Assembly (NCBI GenBank): GCA_019456255.1
Contig: VRUG01000002.1
Location: 124,001 to 188,000 of the forward strand
Origin: Planctomycetota bacterium
GTDB lineage: Bacteria; Planctomycetota; Phycisphaerae; Sedimentisphaerales; Anaerobacaceae
Length of the DNA stretch: 64,000 nt
Reading direction: 5' to 3'
Under the pieces are notes generated by a model. It had not been told where the DNA came from. It ran no database searches and was given only the letters and a program-made list of their open reading frames with translations. Below are positions 34,686 through 44,823 of this stretch, piece by piece. The position numbers and the translations under genes were made by a program. The number at the start of each line of letters is the position of its first letter. The first letter of the stretch is position 1.

Positions 34686-35231
34686 TTATACCATAAAATC
34701 TTTGGAAAATAAAGAGGTTCCGGGTGACTCAAGTTGCAGCATTTTACCTTTCATTGTTGTTCCGCCAGTTGCGCTGAATCCGCCAAGTTGGCTGTCAGAG
34801 CGGATTACTCTATGGCAGGGGATTATCAGCGGAGTTTGATTTTTTGCCATTATGCCGCCGACAGCTCTTGCAGCGGCAGGGGAACCAGCTTTTTTCGCTA
34901 ACTGGCCATAACTTACCGTCTGGCCAAAGCGGATATTTCTACAGACTCCCAAAACTTTTTTGCTAAAATCGCTGAAACCGTCAAGCTGGATGTCGATATC
35001 TTTGTCGAAATCAACATAACTGCCTTCAAAATAGGCAATTATCTGGTTTTGAAGGTCCCTGAAAAGGTTTTTGTCGAATTTTGCCTCGGGATAACATTTC
35101 AGCAGGTTCTGTTCGAGGCTGTGGCGATTGGAAAGGGGCAGATGTGTTCGTAAAAGACCATTTTCAATAGCTGTCAGGCCGAAATAGCCCCATTTCGTTT
35201 TAAAAATCGAGTATCTGATATATTTTTTCAT
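34686..35231 (-). CDS. ogt: methylated-DNA-[protein]-cysteine S-methyltransferase
   Basis: Suicide repair protein that moves the alkyl group from O6-methylguanine to its own cysteine. Active-site motif IPCHRVIRSDSQLGGF near residues 137-152. The DNA-binding helix is GQTVSYGQLAKKAGSPAAAR. The N-terminal half is divergent, as usual. Divergent from pheA. Confidence 0.93.
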   Translation of the reverse strand: MKKYIRYSIFKTKWGYFGLTAIENGLLRTHLPLSNRHSLEQNLLKCYPEAKFDKNLFRDLQNQIIAYFEGSYVDFDKDIDIQLDGFSDFSKKVLGVCRNIRFGQTVSYGQLAKKAGSPAAARAVGGIMAKNQTPLIIPCHRVIRSDSQLGGFSATGGTTMKGKMLQLESPGTSLFSKDFMV

Positions 35232-35368
35232 TTTTTAGCAGTTTTGCGCCGTAAATAGTGTCTAATAGGCCAAATTGGTTGACGAGAGAGCTAATTTTTG
35301 GTAATTATAGTAGTTTTATAAAAAATAGCCAACGCCGCAACGTCTTAAAAATTTAGGATTGAGCATAT

Positions 35369-36439
35369 ATGTCTCTTGAAGAACTAAGAAAAAGGATAGA
35401 TGGGCTTGACCTTGAGCTGGTCAAGATGCTCAACGAGCGCGCGCGCGTGGTAATAGAAATAGGCAAAGAGAAAAACAGGGACGCAAGCCCGGTCTATTCA
35501 CCGGACAGGGAAAAGAAAGTCTTTGCAAAGTTATCAGAGGCTAACGAAGGGCCTCTGCCGAACAAGTGCCTAATGGCTATCTGGCGTGAGTTGATGAGCG
35601 GTTCGTTCTTTTTGGAAAGACCTTTGCGAATAGGCTATCTTGGTCCGCAGGGCAGCTTTAGCTATACAGCAGCGATGCTTAAGTTCGGCCAAAGCGTCGA
35701 GTATGAGTCACTTACCGATATTCGAGGCATTTTCAGCGAAGTAAGTAAAGGCCATTGCGACCTTGGTCTTGTACCGATAGAAAATACTACAGGCGGCGGG
35801 GTCATCGAGACACTGGATTCTTTTACTGACAGCGATGTTAAAATTTGCGCCGAAGTTTTGATGGCGATACATCATAACATTCTTGCCAACTGTGCGCTTG
35901 AAGAAGTGGAGAAGATTTACTCCAGGCCTGAAGTGTTCGCACAGTGCAGAAACTGGCTAAGCGCCACTTTTAAAGAGGCAAAGACGATTCCGGTAGCATC
36001 AACTGCCAGAGCGGCACAGATGGCCGCGTCGGAGCTTAAAGCTGCTGCGATTGGTTCGTCCGTTGCTGCTGAATTATACGGGCTCAATGTTATTTGTGAA
36101 CATATCGAGGATATTTCAAATAATGTCACGAGGTTTTTGATAATAGGCAGAGAAGATGCTAAGCCAACCGGTGAAGACAAGACTGCGATTTTGTTTAGCA
36201 CCTCTCATAAGGCTGGTGCATTGGCAGATGTGCTTGATGTCATGAGGAAATATGGCATTAACCTGACGAACATTGAATCCAGGCCAAGCCAAAAAAGAGA
36301 ATGGGAATACTACTTCTTTATGGACTTTGCCGGGCACTGGAGTGACGAAAATGTTAAGAAGGGGCTGGAAAAAGTTCGAGAGCATTGCCTCCAGCTTTCA
36401 GTGCTGGGCAGTTTTCCAAAGGCAACGGAGCTTCTTTAA
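35369..36439 (+). CDS. pheA: bifunctional chorismate mutase/prephenate dehydratase
   Basis: Two steps of phenylalanine synthesis in one chain. Chorismate mutase domain at residues 1-85 (LEELRKRIDGLDLELVKMLN). Prephenate dehydratase at about 90-265 (GYLGPQGSFSYTAA, VPIENTTGGGVIETLD, DISNNVTRFLIIG). ACT feedback domain at about 275-350 (HKAGALADVLDVMRKYGINL, ESRPSQKREWEYYFF). The 356-residue length fits. A 39-bp gap separates it from tpiA. Confidence 0.97.
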   Translation: MSLEELRKRIDGLDLELVKMLNERARVVIEIGKEKNRDASPVYSPDREKKVFAKLSEANEGPLPNKCLMAIWRELMSGSFFLERPLRIGYLGPQGSFSYTAAMLKFGQSVEYESLTDIRGIFSEVSKGHCDLGLVPIENTTGGGVIETLDSFTDSDVKICAEVLMAIHHNILANCALEEVEKIYSRPEVFAQCRNWLSATFKEAKTIPVASTARAAQMAASELKAAAIGSSVAAELYGLNVICEHIEDISNNVTRFLIIGREDAKPTGEDKTAILFSTSHKAGALADVLDVMRKYGINLTNIESRPSQKREWEYYFFMDFAGHWSDENVKKGLEKVREHCLQLSVLGSFPKATELL

Positions 36440-36478
36440 GTTTTTTGAAACATAAATTTTTGTAGAGGAATTTTTTTA

Positions 36479-37240
36479 ATGAGAACACCATTCATAGCAG
36501 GCAACTGGAAGATGAATACAGATAGCCAAAGTGCTGTTGAATTAGCTAAAGCAGTGGCGGCAGGCTCGGTTGATATTGCAGGCAAAGCAGTAGACGTAGC
36601 AGTGATACCGCCTTTTGTTTACCTCCAGTCAGTAGGTCAGGCAGTCGCTGGCTCAGGCGTTGCTTTAGGTTCGCAGGATGTATACACAGAATCCAAAGGA
36701 GCGTTTACCGGCGAGATAAGTACGTCGATGTTAAAAGACGTTGGTTGTGAATATGTTTTGTGCGGCCATTCGGAACGCCGTCACGTAATTGGTGAAACAA
36801 ATGAACTGGTTAATAAAAAACTTTCAACAGCTTTAGCGGCGGGCCTTTTGCCCATATTCTGTGTTGGTGAACTAATAGAGCAGCGACAGGGCGACAAGAC
36901 AGAGCAGGTCGTTACTGAACAGATAAAAAAAGGTTTGGCAGGCGTTAGTGCCGAAGATATGGAGAAAGTGACATTGGCTTATGAACCGGTATGGGCCATC
37001 GGCACGGGCCTGACAGCGACGCCCGACCAGGCACAGCAGGTACATGCGTTTATAAGAAAGCTTATAAGCGAACTTTATAATGAACAATTGGCAGAGAAAA
37101 CAAGAATACAATACGGCGGCTCAGCCAAGCCCGGCAATGCGGCAGAGTTGATGGGACAGCCTGATGTAGATGGTTTACTGGTGGGTGGTGCGAGTTTGAA
37201 AGCAGAGGATTTTATAGGGATTATTAACGCGGCAGGTTAG
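36479..37240 (+). CDS. tpiA: triosephosphate isomerase
   Basis: Glycolytic isomerase. All catalytic elements are visible: NWKMN (Lys), CGHSERR (His), LAYEPVWAIGTG (Glu) and the phosphate loop YGGSAKPGN. Standard length, 253 residues. Followed by secG after 41 bp, a common order. Confidence 0.98.
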   Translation: MRTPFIAGNWKMNTDSQSAVELAKAVAAGSVDIAGKAVDVAVIPPFVYLQSVGQAVAGSGVALGSQDVYTESKGAFTGEISTSMLKDVGCEYVLCGHSERRHVIGETNELVNKKLSTALAAGLLPIFCVGELIEQRQGDKTEQVVTEQIKKGLAGVSAEDMEKVTLAYEPVWAIGTGLTATPDQAQQVHAFIRKLISELYNEQLAEKTRIQYGGSAKPGNAAELMGQPDVDGLLVGGASLKAEDFIGIINAAG

Positions 37241-37281
37241 TCGCATGAATAGCAAAAATTAAAAAGTTGAGGTAATAAAAA

Positions 37282-37596
37282 ATGGGTATATCTGGAGTAT
37301 TAGCTGTGGGTTTCGCAATGAAGATTGTCGCTGCCCTTTTCGTTATTTGCGCGGTGGTGTTGATTTTGATTATATTGATTCAAAAGGGCAAAGGGGGCGG
37401 ACTGAGCGGCGCTTTTGGCGGAGGTATGGCCAGCGGACTTTTGGGTTCAAAAACAGGCGACTTCCTAACATGGGTGACAATAGCATTAGCATCATTGTTT
37501 CTTGTCCTTTTGATAATCATGGCCAAGTTTTACAAGCCCTCTATTAGTAAAGTTGGGCCGCCGACAGTGACCCAGCAGCCGGCAGCTCCGCAATAG
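37282..37596 (+). CDS. secG: protein-export membrane protein SecG
   Basis: Small SecYEG translocon subunit. Two membrane helices (about 12-33 and 60-82) separated by the Gly-rich loop KGKGGGLSGAFGGGMASGLL. A short Pro/Ala tail ends it. ATG 37318 (MKIVAALF) is an alternative start. Confidence 0.94.
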   Translation: MGISGVLAVGFAMKIVAALFVICAVVLILIILIQKGKGGGLSGAFGGGMASGLLGSKTGDFLTWVTIALASLFLVLLIIMAKFYKPSISKVGPPTVTQQPAAPQ

Positions 37597-37670
37597 CACA
37601 TGGTTTTTGAAAAGGCGGAGATTAATTTATTGGACAGGCTCAGATATTGGATTTGGAAAGTGGAACGACA

Positions 37671-38555
37671 ATGATAAATAGCATGACAGGATTTGGCAGC
37701 GCAGAGGGCCAACTTGATGGTGTGATGTATATCGTTGAGATTAAAACAGTCAACAATCGTTATTTCAAGTCTCGAATCAAACTGCCGGAAATGGTCGCTT
37801 TTCTTGAAGACGAAATCGAAAAACTTCTTAAGCGAAACCTATCGAGAGGTACAATAAATTATACACTTAGGCTCAAAAATCTTTCATCAAATATACTTTT
37901 TGACATAGACGAAGCAGCATTGCAAATTTACATAAAAAAACTTGAGCAGGCCACGGCTCGTTCTGAGAATAAATATCCGATTGACATCAGTTCACTGCTG
38001 AATCTGCCAGGAGTATTGGTTCCTGCAATACCAGAAGCCAAGCAGGGCGAGCAAATAAAAGAAAAGGTTTTAGCTATTACGCTTGAGGCCATAGACAAAC
38101 TTAAACAGATGCGAGCTGCCGAAGGCGCCTCGATTGATGAGGACCTGCAAACCAACTGTGATGCTATAAAGCAGGTGCTTGAACGAATACAAGGCCGGGT
38201 TTCTGTTGTTATTCAGGAATATCATGACAAACTTAAGAAAAGGATAGATGGATTGCTTGCAAGTGCCAAATTGAAACTTGACGAAGAAACACTTGCGCGG
38301 GAAGTAGCGGTTTTTGCAGAGAGGTCGGATATATCCGAAGAGATTTCAAGGCTTCAATCCCATATAAAGCAATTTACTGATAGCTGTAAGGGAAATGAGC
38401 AGGCAGGAAGAAGACTGGATTTTATAAGCCAGGAAATGTTGAGAGAAGCAAACACTATTGCAAGCAAGGCATCCAATACCGAGATCGTTAACTGGGTAGT
38501 GGATATGAAGTGCCGGATAGACCGGATTAAAGAACAGGTGCAAAATGTTGAGTGA
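37671..38555 (+). CDS. yicC: YicC family endoribonuclease-like protein
   Basis: YicC proteins are linked to stress survival and RNA turnover. The family start INSMTGFGSAEG is seen, then VEIKTVNNRYF and the C-terminal EISRLQSHIKQF and GRRLDFISQEMLREANTI. Start moved to ATG 37671, where the family homology begins. It leads into gmk and rpoZ, the usual yicC-gmk-rpoZ-coaBC cluster. Confidence 0.94.
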   Translation: MINSMTGFGSAEGQLDGVMYIVEIKTVNNRYFKSRIKLPEMVAFLEDEIEKLLKRNLSRGTINYTLRLKNLSSNILFDIDEAALQIYIKKLEQATARSENKYPIDISSLLNLPGVLVPAIPEAKQGEQIKEKVLAITLEAIDKLKQMRAAEGASIDEDLQTNCDAIKQVLERIQGRVSVVIQEYHDKLKKRIDGLLASAKLKLDEETLAREVAVFAERSDISEEISRLQSHIKQFTDSCKGNEQAGRRLDFISQEMLREANTIASKASNTEIVNWVVDMKCRIDRIKEQVQNVE

Positions 38556-38565
38556 CGCCAATTGA

Positions 38566-39150
38566 ATGGTCGGACAAAGCGAAAAAAAAGGCAAAGTGAT
38601 TGTAGTTAGTGGTCCGTCCGGCGTGGGCAAGAGCACGATTTGCAAAGAGGTTGTTAATCGCTTAAGCGATGTGCAGCTTAGTGTTTCGGTTACTACGCGG
38701 ACAAAATCAGAAAGTGAAACTGATGGAAAGGACTACTGGTTTATAACCAGAGAAGATTTTCAGAAACGAATTCGCCAGGATTTACTGCTTGAGTATGCCG
38801 AGGTTTTCGGCAATATGTATGGAACACCCAGAGATAAAATCGACGAGGCGATAAAAGCAGGCAAAAGTGTTATTCTCGAAATAGATGTTCAGGGCGGCAA
38901 GCAGGCAAAAGACATTTACCGCGATGCTGTGATGATATTTATATTGCCTCCGAGCCAAAAAGAATTAAAACAACGGATGGACGGTAGAGGCAGAGAGAAT
39001 GTGGAAATTGCCGAGGAAAGATTGAACGGCGCAAGTGAAGAAATCGCCGTGGCGTGGCAGTATTATCATCATATGGTGATAAATGACGATTTGGAAACGG
39101 CAATAAAAGAGGTGGTGGAAATTATTAAAAACAATACTGGAGAAGAATAA
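38566..39150 (+). CDS. gmk: guanylate kinase
   Basis: Phosphorylates GMP. P-loop VSGPSGVGKSTICK at residues 14-27; GMP-binding VTTRTKSESETDGKDYWF and EYAEVFGNMYGTP; lid IFILPPSQKELKQRM. 194 residues. Its TAA overlaps the rpoZ ATG by 1 bp. Confidence 0.97.
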   Translation: MVGQSEKKGKVIVVSGPSGVGKSTICKEVVNRLSDVQLSVSVTTRTKSESETDGKDYWFITREDFQKRIRQDLLLEYAEVFGNMYGTPRDKIDEAIKAGKSVILEIDVQGGKQAKDIYRDAVMIFILPPSQKELKQRMDGRGRENVEIAEERLNGASEEIAVAWQYYHHMVINDDLETAIKEVVEIIKNNTGEE

Positions 39151-39380
39151 TGATAGATGATCTCAAAGATGTTGAGCTGATTGAGAAGGTTGGCGGCAGA
39201 TTCAAATTAACAGCATTGATTCAAAGGAGAATGACTGAATTAGTGCATGGCTCTCGCCCGTTAATCGAAGACACCGAGGGCAAAACGATGATGGAAATCG
39301 TTGTCCAGGAAATAATACAGGATAAAATAGCGATTGATAATGGAGTCGACTCTGCCGACGAAGAATTGGCCGGACAATAA
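39150..39380 (+). CDS. rpoZ: RNA polymerase omega subunit
   Basis: 76-residue omega subunit, which helps assemble RNA polymerase. Conserved GRFKLTALIQRRMTELVHGS is the family core. Directly follows gmk. Confidence 0.9.
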   Translation: MIDDLKDVELIEKVGGRFKLTALIQRRMTELVHGSRPLIEDTEGKTMMEIVVQEIIQDKIAIDNGVDSADEELAGQ

Positions 39381-39390
39381 TCGAATTAGC

Positions 39391-39972
39391 ATGGGCCGAG
39401 AAAGTGCAAATCTAGAAGGTCTCAATATCCTGCTTGGTGTTAGTGGGGGAGTCTCTGCGTACAAGGCGGTTGATTTAGCCAGCAAATTGACAGCGGCGGG
39501 CGCAAACTTAAAAACAATAATGACTGAAAATGCCTGCCAGCTTATCATGCCGAAAAGTTTTGAGGCTGTTACTGGAGAGCAAGTTTATACAAGCATATGG
39601 AGCTCTTCCGGTGATTTTAAAATTAGCCATGTCAACCTGGTTGATTGGGCCGATATGGTTGTTGTCGCACCGGCAACGGCAAACATCATTGGTAAAGTTG
39701 CAGGCGGTATATGTGACGATTTGCTCAGTACCACACTTTGTGTTTGCTGGCAAAAACCGGCACTGATGGCTCCAGCGATGAATAATAATATGTGGGAAAA
39801 CCCTGCTGTACAACGCAATGTAAAAGCAATCCAGGAAGCAGGATTCAAATTAACCGGACCACAGGAAGGGCGGCTTGCCTGTGGAGACGTCGGCGCCGGA
39901 AGAATGACAGAGCCTGCCGAAATTATACGGGATATCGAGCAGATAGCTTCGCAAATCAAAAAGAAAAATTGA
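39391..39972 (+). CDS. coaC: phosphopantothenoylcysteine decarboxylase (separate CoaC)
   Basis: Flavoprotein of coenzyme A synthesis. Motifs: LGVSGGVSAYKAVDLASKL, VVVAPATANIIGK, APAMNNNMW, and the substrate clamp ACGDVGAGRM. It is a stand-alone CoaC of about 193 residues; most bacteria have it fused to CoaB. Start ATG 39391 just after rpoZ; an earlier frame overlapping rpoZ is unlikely. Confidence 0.93.
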   Translation: MGRESANLEGLNILLGVSGGVSAYKAVDLASKLTAAGANLKTIMTENACQLIMPKSFEAVTGEQVYTSIWSSSGDFKISHVNLVDWADMVVVAPATANIIGKVAGGICDDLLSTTLCVCWQKPALMAPAMNNNMWENPAVQRNVKAIQEAGFKLTGPQEGRLACGDVGAGRMTEPAEIIRDIEQIASQIKKKN

Positions 39973-39985
39973 CAAGAAATTCAAA

Positions 39986-40612
39986 ATGAATTTTTTAATC
40001 ACAGCAGGCGGAACCAGAGAATACATCGACCCTGTGCGGTTTATTTCAAATGCAAGCAGCGGCCAAATGGGCTATGCGCTGGCTCGGGCAGCTAAAAAAG
40101 CGGGGCACAAAGTGACATTGATAACTGCCGCGAATTTAAAACCACCTGCAGGTGTAAAAGTTATAGATGTTGAAACAACGGCGCAGATGTTTTCAGCAGT
40201 TAAAAAGAACTTTGAAAAATGCAACTGTTTGGTTATGGCGGCAGCTGTAGCTGATTACACCCCCGCAAGACAAGCTAAAACCAAAATAAAAAAGACCACC
40301 CAGGCTTTGACCATTAAATTAAAACCAACCGTTGATATTCTAAAATGGGCATCAGGGCAAAAAAAAGACAAAGCTGTTATCGGCTTTGCATTGGAAGATA
40401 AAGCCGTCAGAAAAAACGCGGAGAAAAAGCTGAAAGAAAAAAATCTTAATATGATTATAGCTAACAGAATATCGGCTATAGGAAGTGATAAATCGACAGT
40501 GGAAATAAAAACCCCAGCGGGCAGATGGATTAAAATTGAAAACACACCTAAGCCAACCATCGCCCGAAAAGTTATCAAGCTCATAGAAAAAGAATTTATC
40601 CAGAGCAGCTAA
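39986..40612 (+). CDS. coaB: phosphopantothenate-cysteine ligase (separate CoaB)
   Basis: Joins cysteine to phosphopantothenate, the step before CoaC. Motifs: TAGGTREYIDPVRFISNASS, VMAAAVADYTP, KLKPTVDILKW and IGFALED. It starts 13 bp after coaC, in a different frame and with its own ATG. The usual CoaBC fusion is therefore split here into two full-length genes. Confidence 0.94.
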   Translation: MNFLITAGGTREYIDPVRFISNASSGQMGYALARAAKKAGHKVTLITAANLKPPAGVKVIDVETTAQMFSAVKKNFEKCNCLVMAAAVADYTPARQAKTKIKKTTQALTIKLKPTVDILKWASGQKKDKAVIGFALEDKAVRKNAEKKLKEKNLNMIIANRISAIGSDKSTVEIKTPAGRWIKIENTPKPTIARKVIKLIEKEFIQSS

Positions 40613-40613
40613 A

Positions 40614-41711
40614 TCATTTCTTTGGCAGTTGAGGAAAAACCTCGGCGACAATTGAATTTACAATTTTGTGGTTTTGTATATTGATTGCCTCGTCATGACC
40701 GCGGTCAACGGCGGCAAAAGCCTTGACGCCGAGTGAGGCGAGTTGGCGAACATAGGGCAGGGTTGCGTTGCAAAGGGCCTGACTTGAAGTTCTGCTGACC
40801 GCACCGGGAATGTTTGTTACGCAATAATGTATCACGCCGTCAATAACATAAGTTGGCTCACGATGAGTGGTCGGCTTACATGTCTCGACGCACCCTCCCT
40901 GGTCGACGCAAACATCAACAATGACACTCCCGTTTTTCATTTGCGTTAAGAGAGAGCTGCTGATTAATGTTGGCGCACGGCCTCCGGGAACCAGAACCGC
41001 TCCTATAACCAGATCGGCATGGATTGCATAGTGCTGGACGGCATGAGGGTCACAATAGATGGTCGTGACATTAGCGGACATTATATCATCGAGATAACGG
41101 AGCCTGTCGAGATTGATATCCATGACAGTGACATTTGCGCCAAGCCCTGCAGCGACCTTTGCGGCATTTGAACCAACGATACCGCCGCCGAGAATCAGCA
41201 CATTTGCAGGAGCGGTGCCGGCAACGCCACCCAAAAGGATTCCTCGTCCCATCATAGGTTTTTCAAGATATTTTGCGCCTTCCTGGACGGACATTTTGCC
41301 TGCGATTTCGCTCATGGGCGTAAGTAAGGGCAATCGACCCTGACCATCTCCAAGGGTCTCGTAAGCAACAGCGGTGATACCGGCATCGAGACAGCCTTGT
41401 GTTAAATCGAGAGATGCGGCAAAATGGAAGAAACAAAAAACGATTTGGTCTTTGACAAGCAGTGAAATTTCCTGCTGCTGGGGTTCTTTTACTTTTACAA
41501 CCATCTCAGCGCGGGAGTAAATCTGCTCGGCTGAGTCGACGATTTGAGCGCCGGCAGTTATATATCTTTGGTCCTCAAATCCGCTCGCCAGACCGGCACC
41601 TTTTTCAATTAAAACACTGTGCCCATCTTTTGTGAGTAATTCAGCTCCAACGGGTAAAAGGGCCACGCGATATTCATCGGATTTTATTTCACGTGGTACA
41701 CCGATAATCAT
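40614..41711 (-). CDS. ald: alanine dehydrogenase
   Basis: NAD-dependent alanine/pyruvate interconversion. Opening IGVPREIKSDEYRVALLP, then VKVKEPQ (substrate Lys), GGGIVGSNAAKVAAGLGANV (NAD fold) and PGAVSRTSSQALCNATLPY. 365 residues, standard. Last gene of the minus-strand unit with pyrE, purB and the reductase; converges on coaB. Confidence 0.97.
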   Translation of the reverse strand: MIIGVPREIKSDEYRVALLPVGAELLTKDGHSVLIEKGAGLASGFEDQRYITAGAQIVDSAEQIYSRAEMVVKVKEPQQQEISLLVKDQIVFCFFHFAASLDLTQGCLDAGITAVAYETLGDGQGRLPLLTPMSEIAGKMSVQEGAKYLEKPMMGRGILLGGVAGTAPANVLILGGGIVGSNAAKVAAGLGANVTVMDINLDRLRYLDDIMSANVTTIYCDPHAVQHYAIHADLVIGAVLVPGGRAPTLISSSLLTQMKNGSVIVDVCVDQGGCVETCKPTTHREPTYVIDGVIHYCVTNIPGAVSRTSSQALCNATLPYVRQLASLGVKAFAAVDRGHDEAINIQNHKIVNSIVAEVFPQLPKK

Positions 41712-41741
41712 TTCACACGTTCCTTTTTGTGTTATTTATGA

Positions 41742-42266
41742 TTAATCTTTTATGCCAAGGTCATCTTTGGTCAGGATGCTGCTAAAATCAAAGCCAGCTT
41801 GCGTGATGTTTTCCTGTGCGCCTTGTTTGCGGTCGATTACACAGACAATTTTTTCAACCTTTGCGCCGGCTTCGGTGATTATTTTTGCTGCTTCAATGAC
41901 CTGGCCACCGGTTGTCGCGATATCTTCGACCAAAAGCACCACATCGTTTTCTTTTAAAACGCCCTCAACCATCTTGCCGGTGCCGTAATCTTTTTTACTG
42001 TTGCGAATGATGATCCAGTTTTTCCCCGATTCCATCGCTGTCGCAGCTGCTAAAGCAACGCCGCCAAGTTCAGCACCAGCTATCAAAGTGACATCGTCGG
42101 TGATGTACTTAGCGAATTCGCTGCCGAGAGCCTGTAAAATATCCGGACAGGTCTCAAACAGGTACTTATCAAGATAATACTTACTTTTTTTGCCGCTTCG
42201 AAGGGTAAAATCACCTTCAAGGTATGCGGTCTCCTTAATGCGCTGTATCAACTCGTCTCTTGTCAC
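41742..42266 (-). CDS. pyrE: orotate phosphoribosyltransferase
   Basis: Pyrimidine synthesis: joins orotate to PRPP. PRPP loop VLLVEDIATTGGQVIEAAKI and DVTLIAGAELGGVALAAATA. 174 residues, the short form. Lies 13 bp after purB. Confidence 0.95.
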   Translation of the reverse strand: MTRDELIQRIKETAYLEGDFTLRSGKKSKYYLDKYLFETCPDILQALGSEFAKYITDDVTLIAGAELGGVALAAATAMESGKNWIIIRNSKKDYGTGKMVEGVLKENDVVLLVEDIATTGGQVIEAAKIITEAGAKVEKIVCVIDRKQGAQENITQAGFDFSSILTKDDLGIKD

Positions 42267-42279
42267 GTTAAAAATCCCT

Positions 42280-43710
42280 TTAAACTTTTAGTTTAACTTC
42301 TCTGTTTAGCTGCTTGCGATATTTTCTGCGGATTGGCGTCACGATATCTTTGATAAATTCATCGACCTGTTGCGGCGCTCTTCCGATATACGCCTTTGGG
42401 TTTAAAACGGTTTTCAGGTCCACCTTTTTAAATGCAGGGTCAGCTTTTAGCCGGTCAATCAAATCATTTTCCTTTCCAAGCTCTTTGACCTGTGCAGAGG
42501 CGGCTTGTGAGTGCAGCCTGATTTTTTCGTGCAGTTTTTGTCTGTTGCCGCCTGCCTTTACGGCAGCCATCATAATATTTTCGGTAGCCATAAACGGAAG
42601 CTCAGAAGCGATGCGTGATTCGATTACTTTTGGATAAACAACTAAACCGCCCATGACATTGATGAGAATTTCAAGAATTCCATCCGTTGCCAAAAATGCC
42701 TCAGGGATAACAATTCTTCTATTAGCTGAATCGTCGAGCGTTCTTTCAAGCCATTGCTCGGATGCGGTCATCTGTGGGCTCGAAGCTAAGCTCAAAACGA
42801 ATCTGCTAAGAGCTGTCACTCGCTCGCATCGCATCGGGTTTCTTTTGTATGCCATTGCCGAAGAGCCTATCTGTGACTTTTCAAAAGGCTCTTCGATCTC
42901 TTTTAAATTAGCAAGCAGGCGAATATCGTTTGCGAACTTATGCGCTGACTGGGCGATAGACGCCAAAGCGTTCACCGCAAGAGCATCGATTTTTCGCTGA
43001 TACGTTTGGCCTGTAACGGCGCAGATATTTTTAAAGCTAAAGGCTTTTGCGACTAACTTCTCGAGTTGTTTCACCTTCTTATCGTTGCCGTCGAATAATG
43101 CCAAAAACGACGCTTGCGTTCCGGTAGTTCCTTTTACGCCCCTAAAGAGTATCGTTTTCAGGCGATGTTCAACCTCCTGACAGTCCATTACGAATTCATA
43201 GCACCAAAGACTTGCCCTTTTGCCGACGGTTGTTAATTGGGCTGGCTGATAATGCGTAAAGCCAAGTGTCGGTACCGCGCGATATCTTTTCGCAAATTTC
43301 CCCAGCAGGTCAATCACCGTTGCGAGCTTGCCGACGATAATTTCAAGAGCTTCTCTGATAATAATCAAATCAGCATTGTCACCGACGTAACAGCTTGTAG
43401 CGCCGAGGTGAATAATCCCAGCAGCCTTAGGTGCCGCTTCGCCAAAGGTGTGGACGTGTGCCATGACATCGTGACGGAATTTCTTTTCGTATTGGGCCGC
43501 CTTGGCAAAATCTATGTCGTCGAGATGTTTAGCCATTTCGTTTATTTGTGTCTGCTTAATATCCAGGCCGAGCTTTTTCTCTGCCTTTGCAAGTTCAAGC
43601 CACAACTTTCGCCAAGTACTGAATTTGGTTTGGCTGCCGAAAAGCTGGGCCATCTCTTTCGAGGCATTTCTTTCGACCAATGGACTTGTGTAAAGATTTT
43701 TATTAGCCAT
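42280..43710 (-). CDS. purB: adenylosuccinate lyase
   Basis: Acts twice in purine synthesis. Fumarase/aspartase superfamily signature [15 protein letters not shown] around residue 285; catalytic His region [16 protein letters not shown] and [11 protein letters not shown]. 476 residues. Its ATG overlaps the stop region of the upstream aldo/keto reductase gene by 8 bp, pointing to coupled translation. Confidence 0.96.
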   Translation of the reverse strand: MANKNLYTSPLVERNASKEMAQLFGSQTKFSTWRKLWLELAKAEKKLGLDIKQTQINEMAKHLDDIDFAKAAQYEKKFRHDVMAHVHTFGEAAPKAAGIIHLGATSCYVGDNADLIIIREALEIIVGKLATVIDLLGKFAKRYRAVPTLGFTHYQPAQLTTVGKRASLWCYEFVMDCQEVEHRLKTILFRGVKGTTGTQASFLALFDGNDKKVKQLEKLVAKAFSFKNICAVTGQTYQRKIDALAVNALASIAQSAHKFANDIRLLANLKEIEEPFEKSQIGSSAMAYKRNPMRCERVTALSRFVLSLASSPQMTASEQWLERTLDDSANRRIVIPEAFLATDGILEILINVMGGLVVYPKVIESRIASELPFMATENIMMAAVKAGGNRQKLHEKIRLHSQAASAQVKELGKENDLIDRLKADPAFKKVDLKTVLNPKAYIGRAPQQVDEFIKDIVTPIRRKYRKQLNREVKLKV

Positions 43711-44671
43711 TTAATTTTTCCTGCCTTTTTGTGAGTAAGGTTTCGATTTCTTCTATTTCATCTTTCGTTAAGCTCCAGTCGCCGGCCTGCGCGGTCTCTT
43801 TTATTTGTTCGCTCTTTCGCGCACCGACGATAGCAGCGGTGACTTCGCTTCTTCGCAGTACCCAGCTAATCGATAACTGAGCCAGGGTCTTGCCGTTTCT
43901 CTCGGTGATAGGCCGCAGGCCCTCAACAAGTTCAAGTGTAGCAGAAAAAGCAGGTTCAAGGAAATCAGAACTTTTTCTTCGATGGTCATCAGGGGCAAGC
44001 GAGGCAAATCTTTTCTGGCTGAACTTGCCGGTAAGCAGACCACGTTGCATAGGGCTGTAAGCGACAACACCAATATCGTTTTGACCGCAAAAACCCAGCA
44101 AATCATCTTCAACCTGTCGCCGAATCATACTGTAGGGCGGTTGAAGCGAGGCAACCGGAGCTATTTTTTGCACGCGCTTTATTTGGTCTACGTTGAAGTT
44201 TGATACGCCGAGGTATTTTACTTTACCCTTTTCCTGTAGTTGTGCCATGGCTTCAAAAGCCTCTTCGATATCGCTGTCAGGCTCAGGCCAGTGCATCTGA
44301 TACAAATCAATAACATCAATATCAAGCCTTTTCAAGCTGTCGTCACATTCCTTCAGGACGCTGTCTTTCTTAAGACAGTCAATCTTCTCTCTGTTATTGT
44401 TCCAAAGAAGTCCGCACTTAGTTGCAATCAATGGCTTGTGTCCGGTTTGCTTTAAAGCTTTGCCGACAAGCTCTTCCGAATGTCCGCAGCCGTAAACAGC
44501 AGCGGTATCTATCCAGTTGATTCCCTCATCAAGACCAGCTAAAATTGCCGCGATTGCCTCATTGTCATCCTGAGGCCCCCAGCCGAACTGCCAGGGCCCG
44601 CCAATGGCCCAGGTGCCAAGACCAACTCTCGTCAGCTCCAAATCCGTAAAACCTAATTTTCTGGTCTCCAT
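43703..44671 (-). CDS. aldo/keto reductase
   Basis: NADPH-dependent reductase with the barrel motifs [39 protein letters not shown] and YQMHWPEPD (catalytic Asp, Tyr, Lys, His). Closest to the general-stress YhdN/IolS-like group; substrate unknown. Start at ATG 44671 ([17 protein letters not shown]), 322 residues; a frame that continues 76 codons upstream has no family similarity. First gene of the purB-pyrE-ald unit. Confidence 0.92.
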   Translation of the reverse strand: METRKLGFTDLELTRVGLGTWAIGGPWQFGWGPQDDNEAIAAILAGLDEGINWIDTAAVYGCGHSEELVGKALKQTGHKPLIATKCGLLWNNNREKIDCLKKDSVLKECDDSLKRLDIDVIDLYQMHWPEPDSDIEEAFEAMAQLQEKGKVKYLGVSNFNVDQIKRVQKIAPVASLQPPYSMIRRQVEDDLLGFCGQNDIGVVAYSPMQRGLLTGKFSQKRFASLAPDDHRRKSSDFLEPAFSATLELVEGLRPITERNGKTLAQLSISWVLRRSEVTAAIVGARKSEQIKETAQAGDWSLTKDEIEEIETLLTKRQEKLNG

Positions 44672-44823
44672 GTTCGTCTCTTTCAAAAATCGTGACAGGT
44701 TAGCCAATAGAATATTAGGATTTGTCGGGTTTATCAATACTTTTATCCTTTTGCTTGAAATCAGAGCTTCGGAGACGTAAACTTGGCTGAAAACCAGAAC
44801 CAAATCCTTGAAAGGAATCACAG

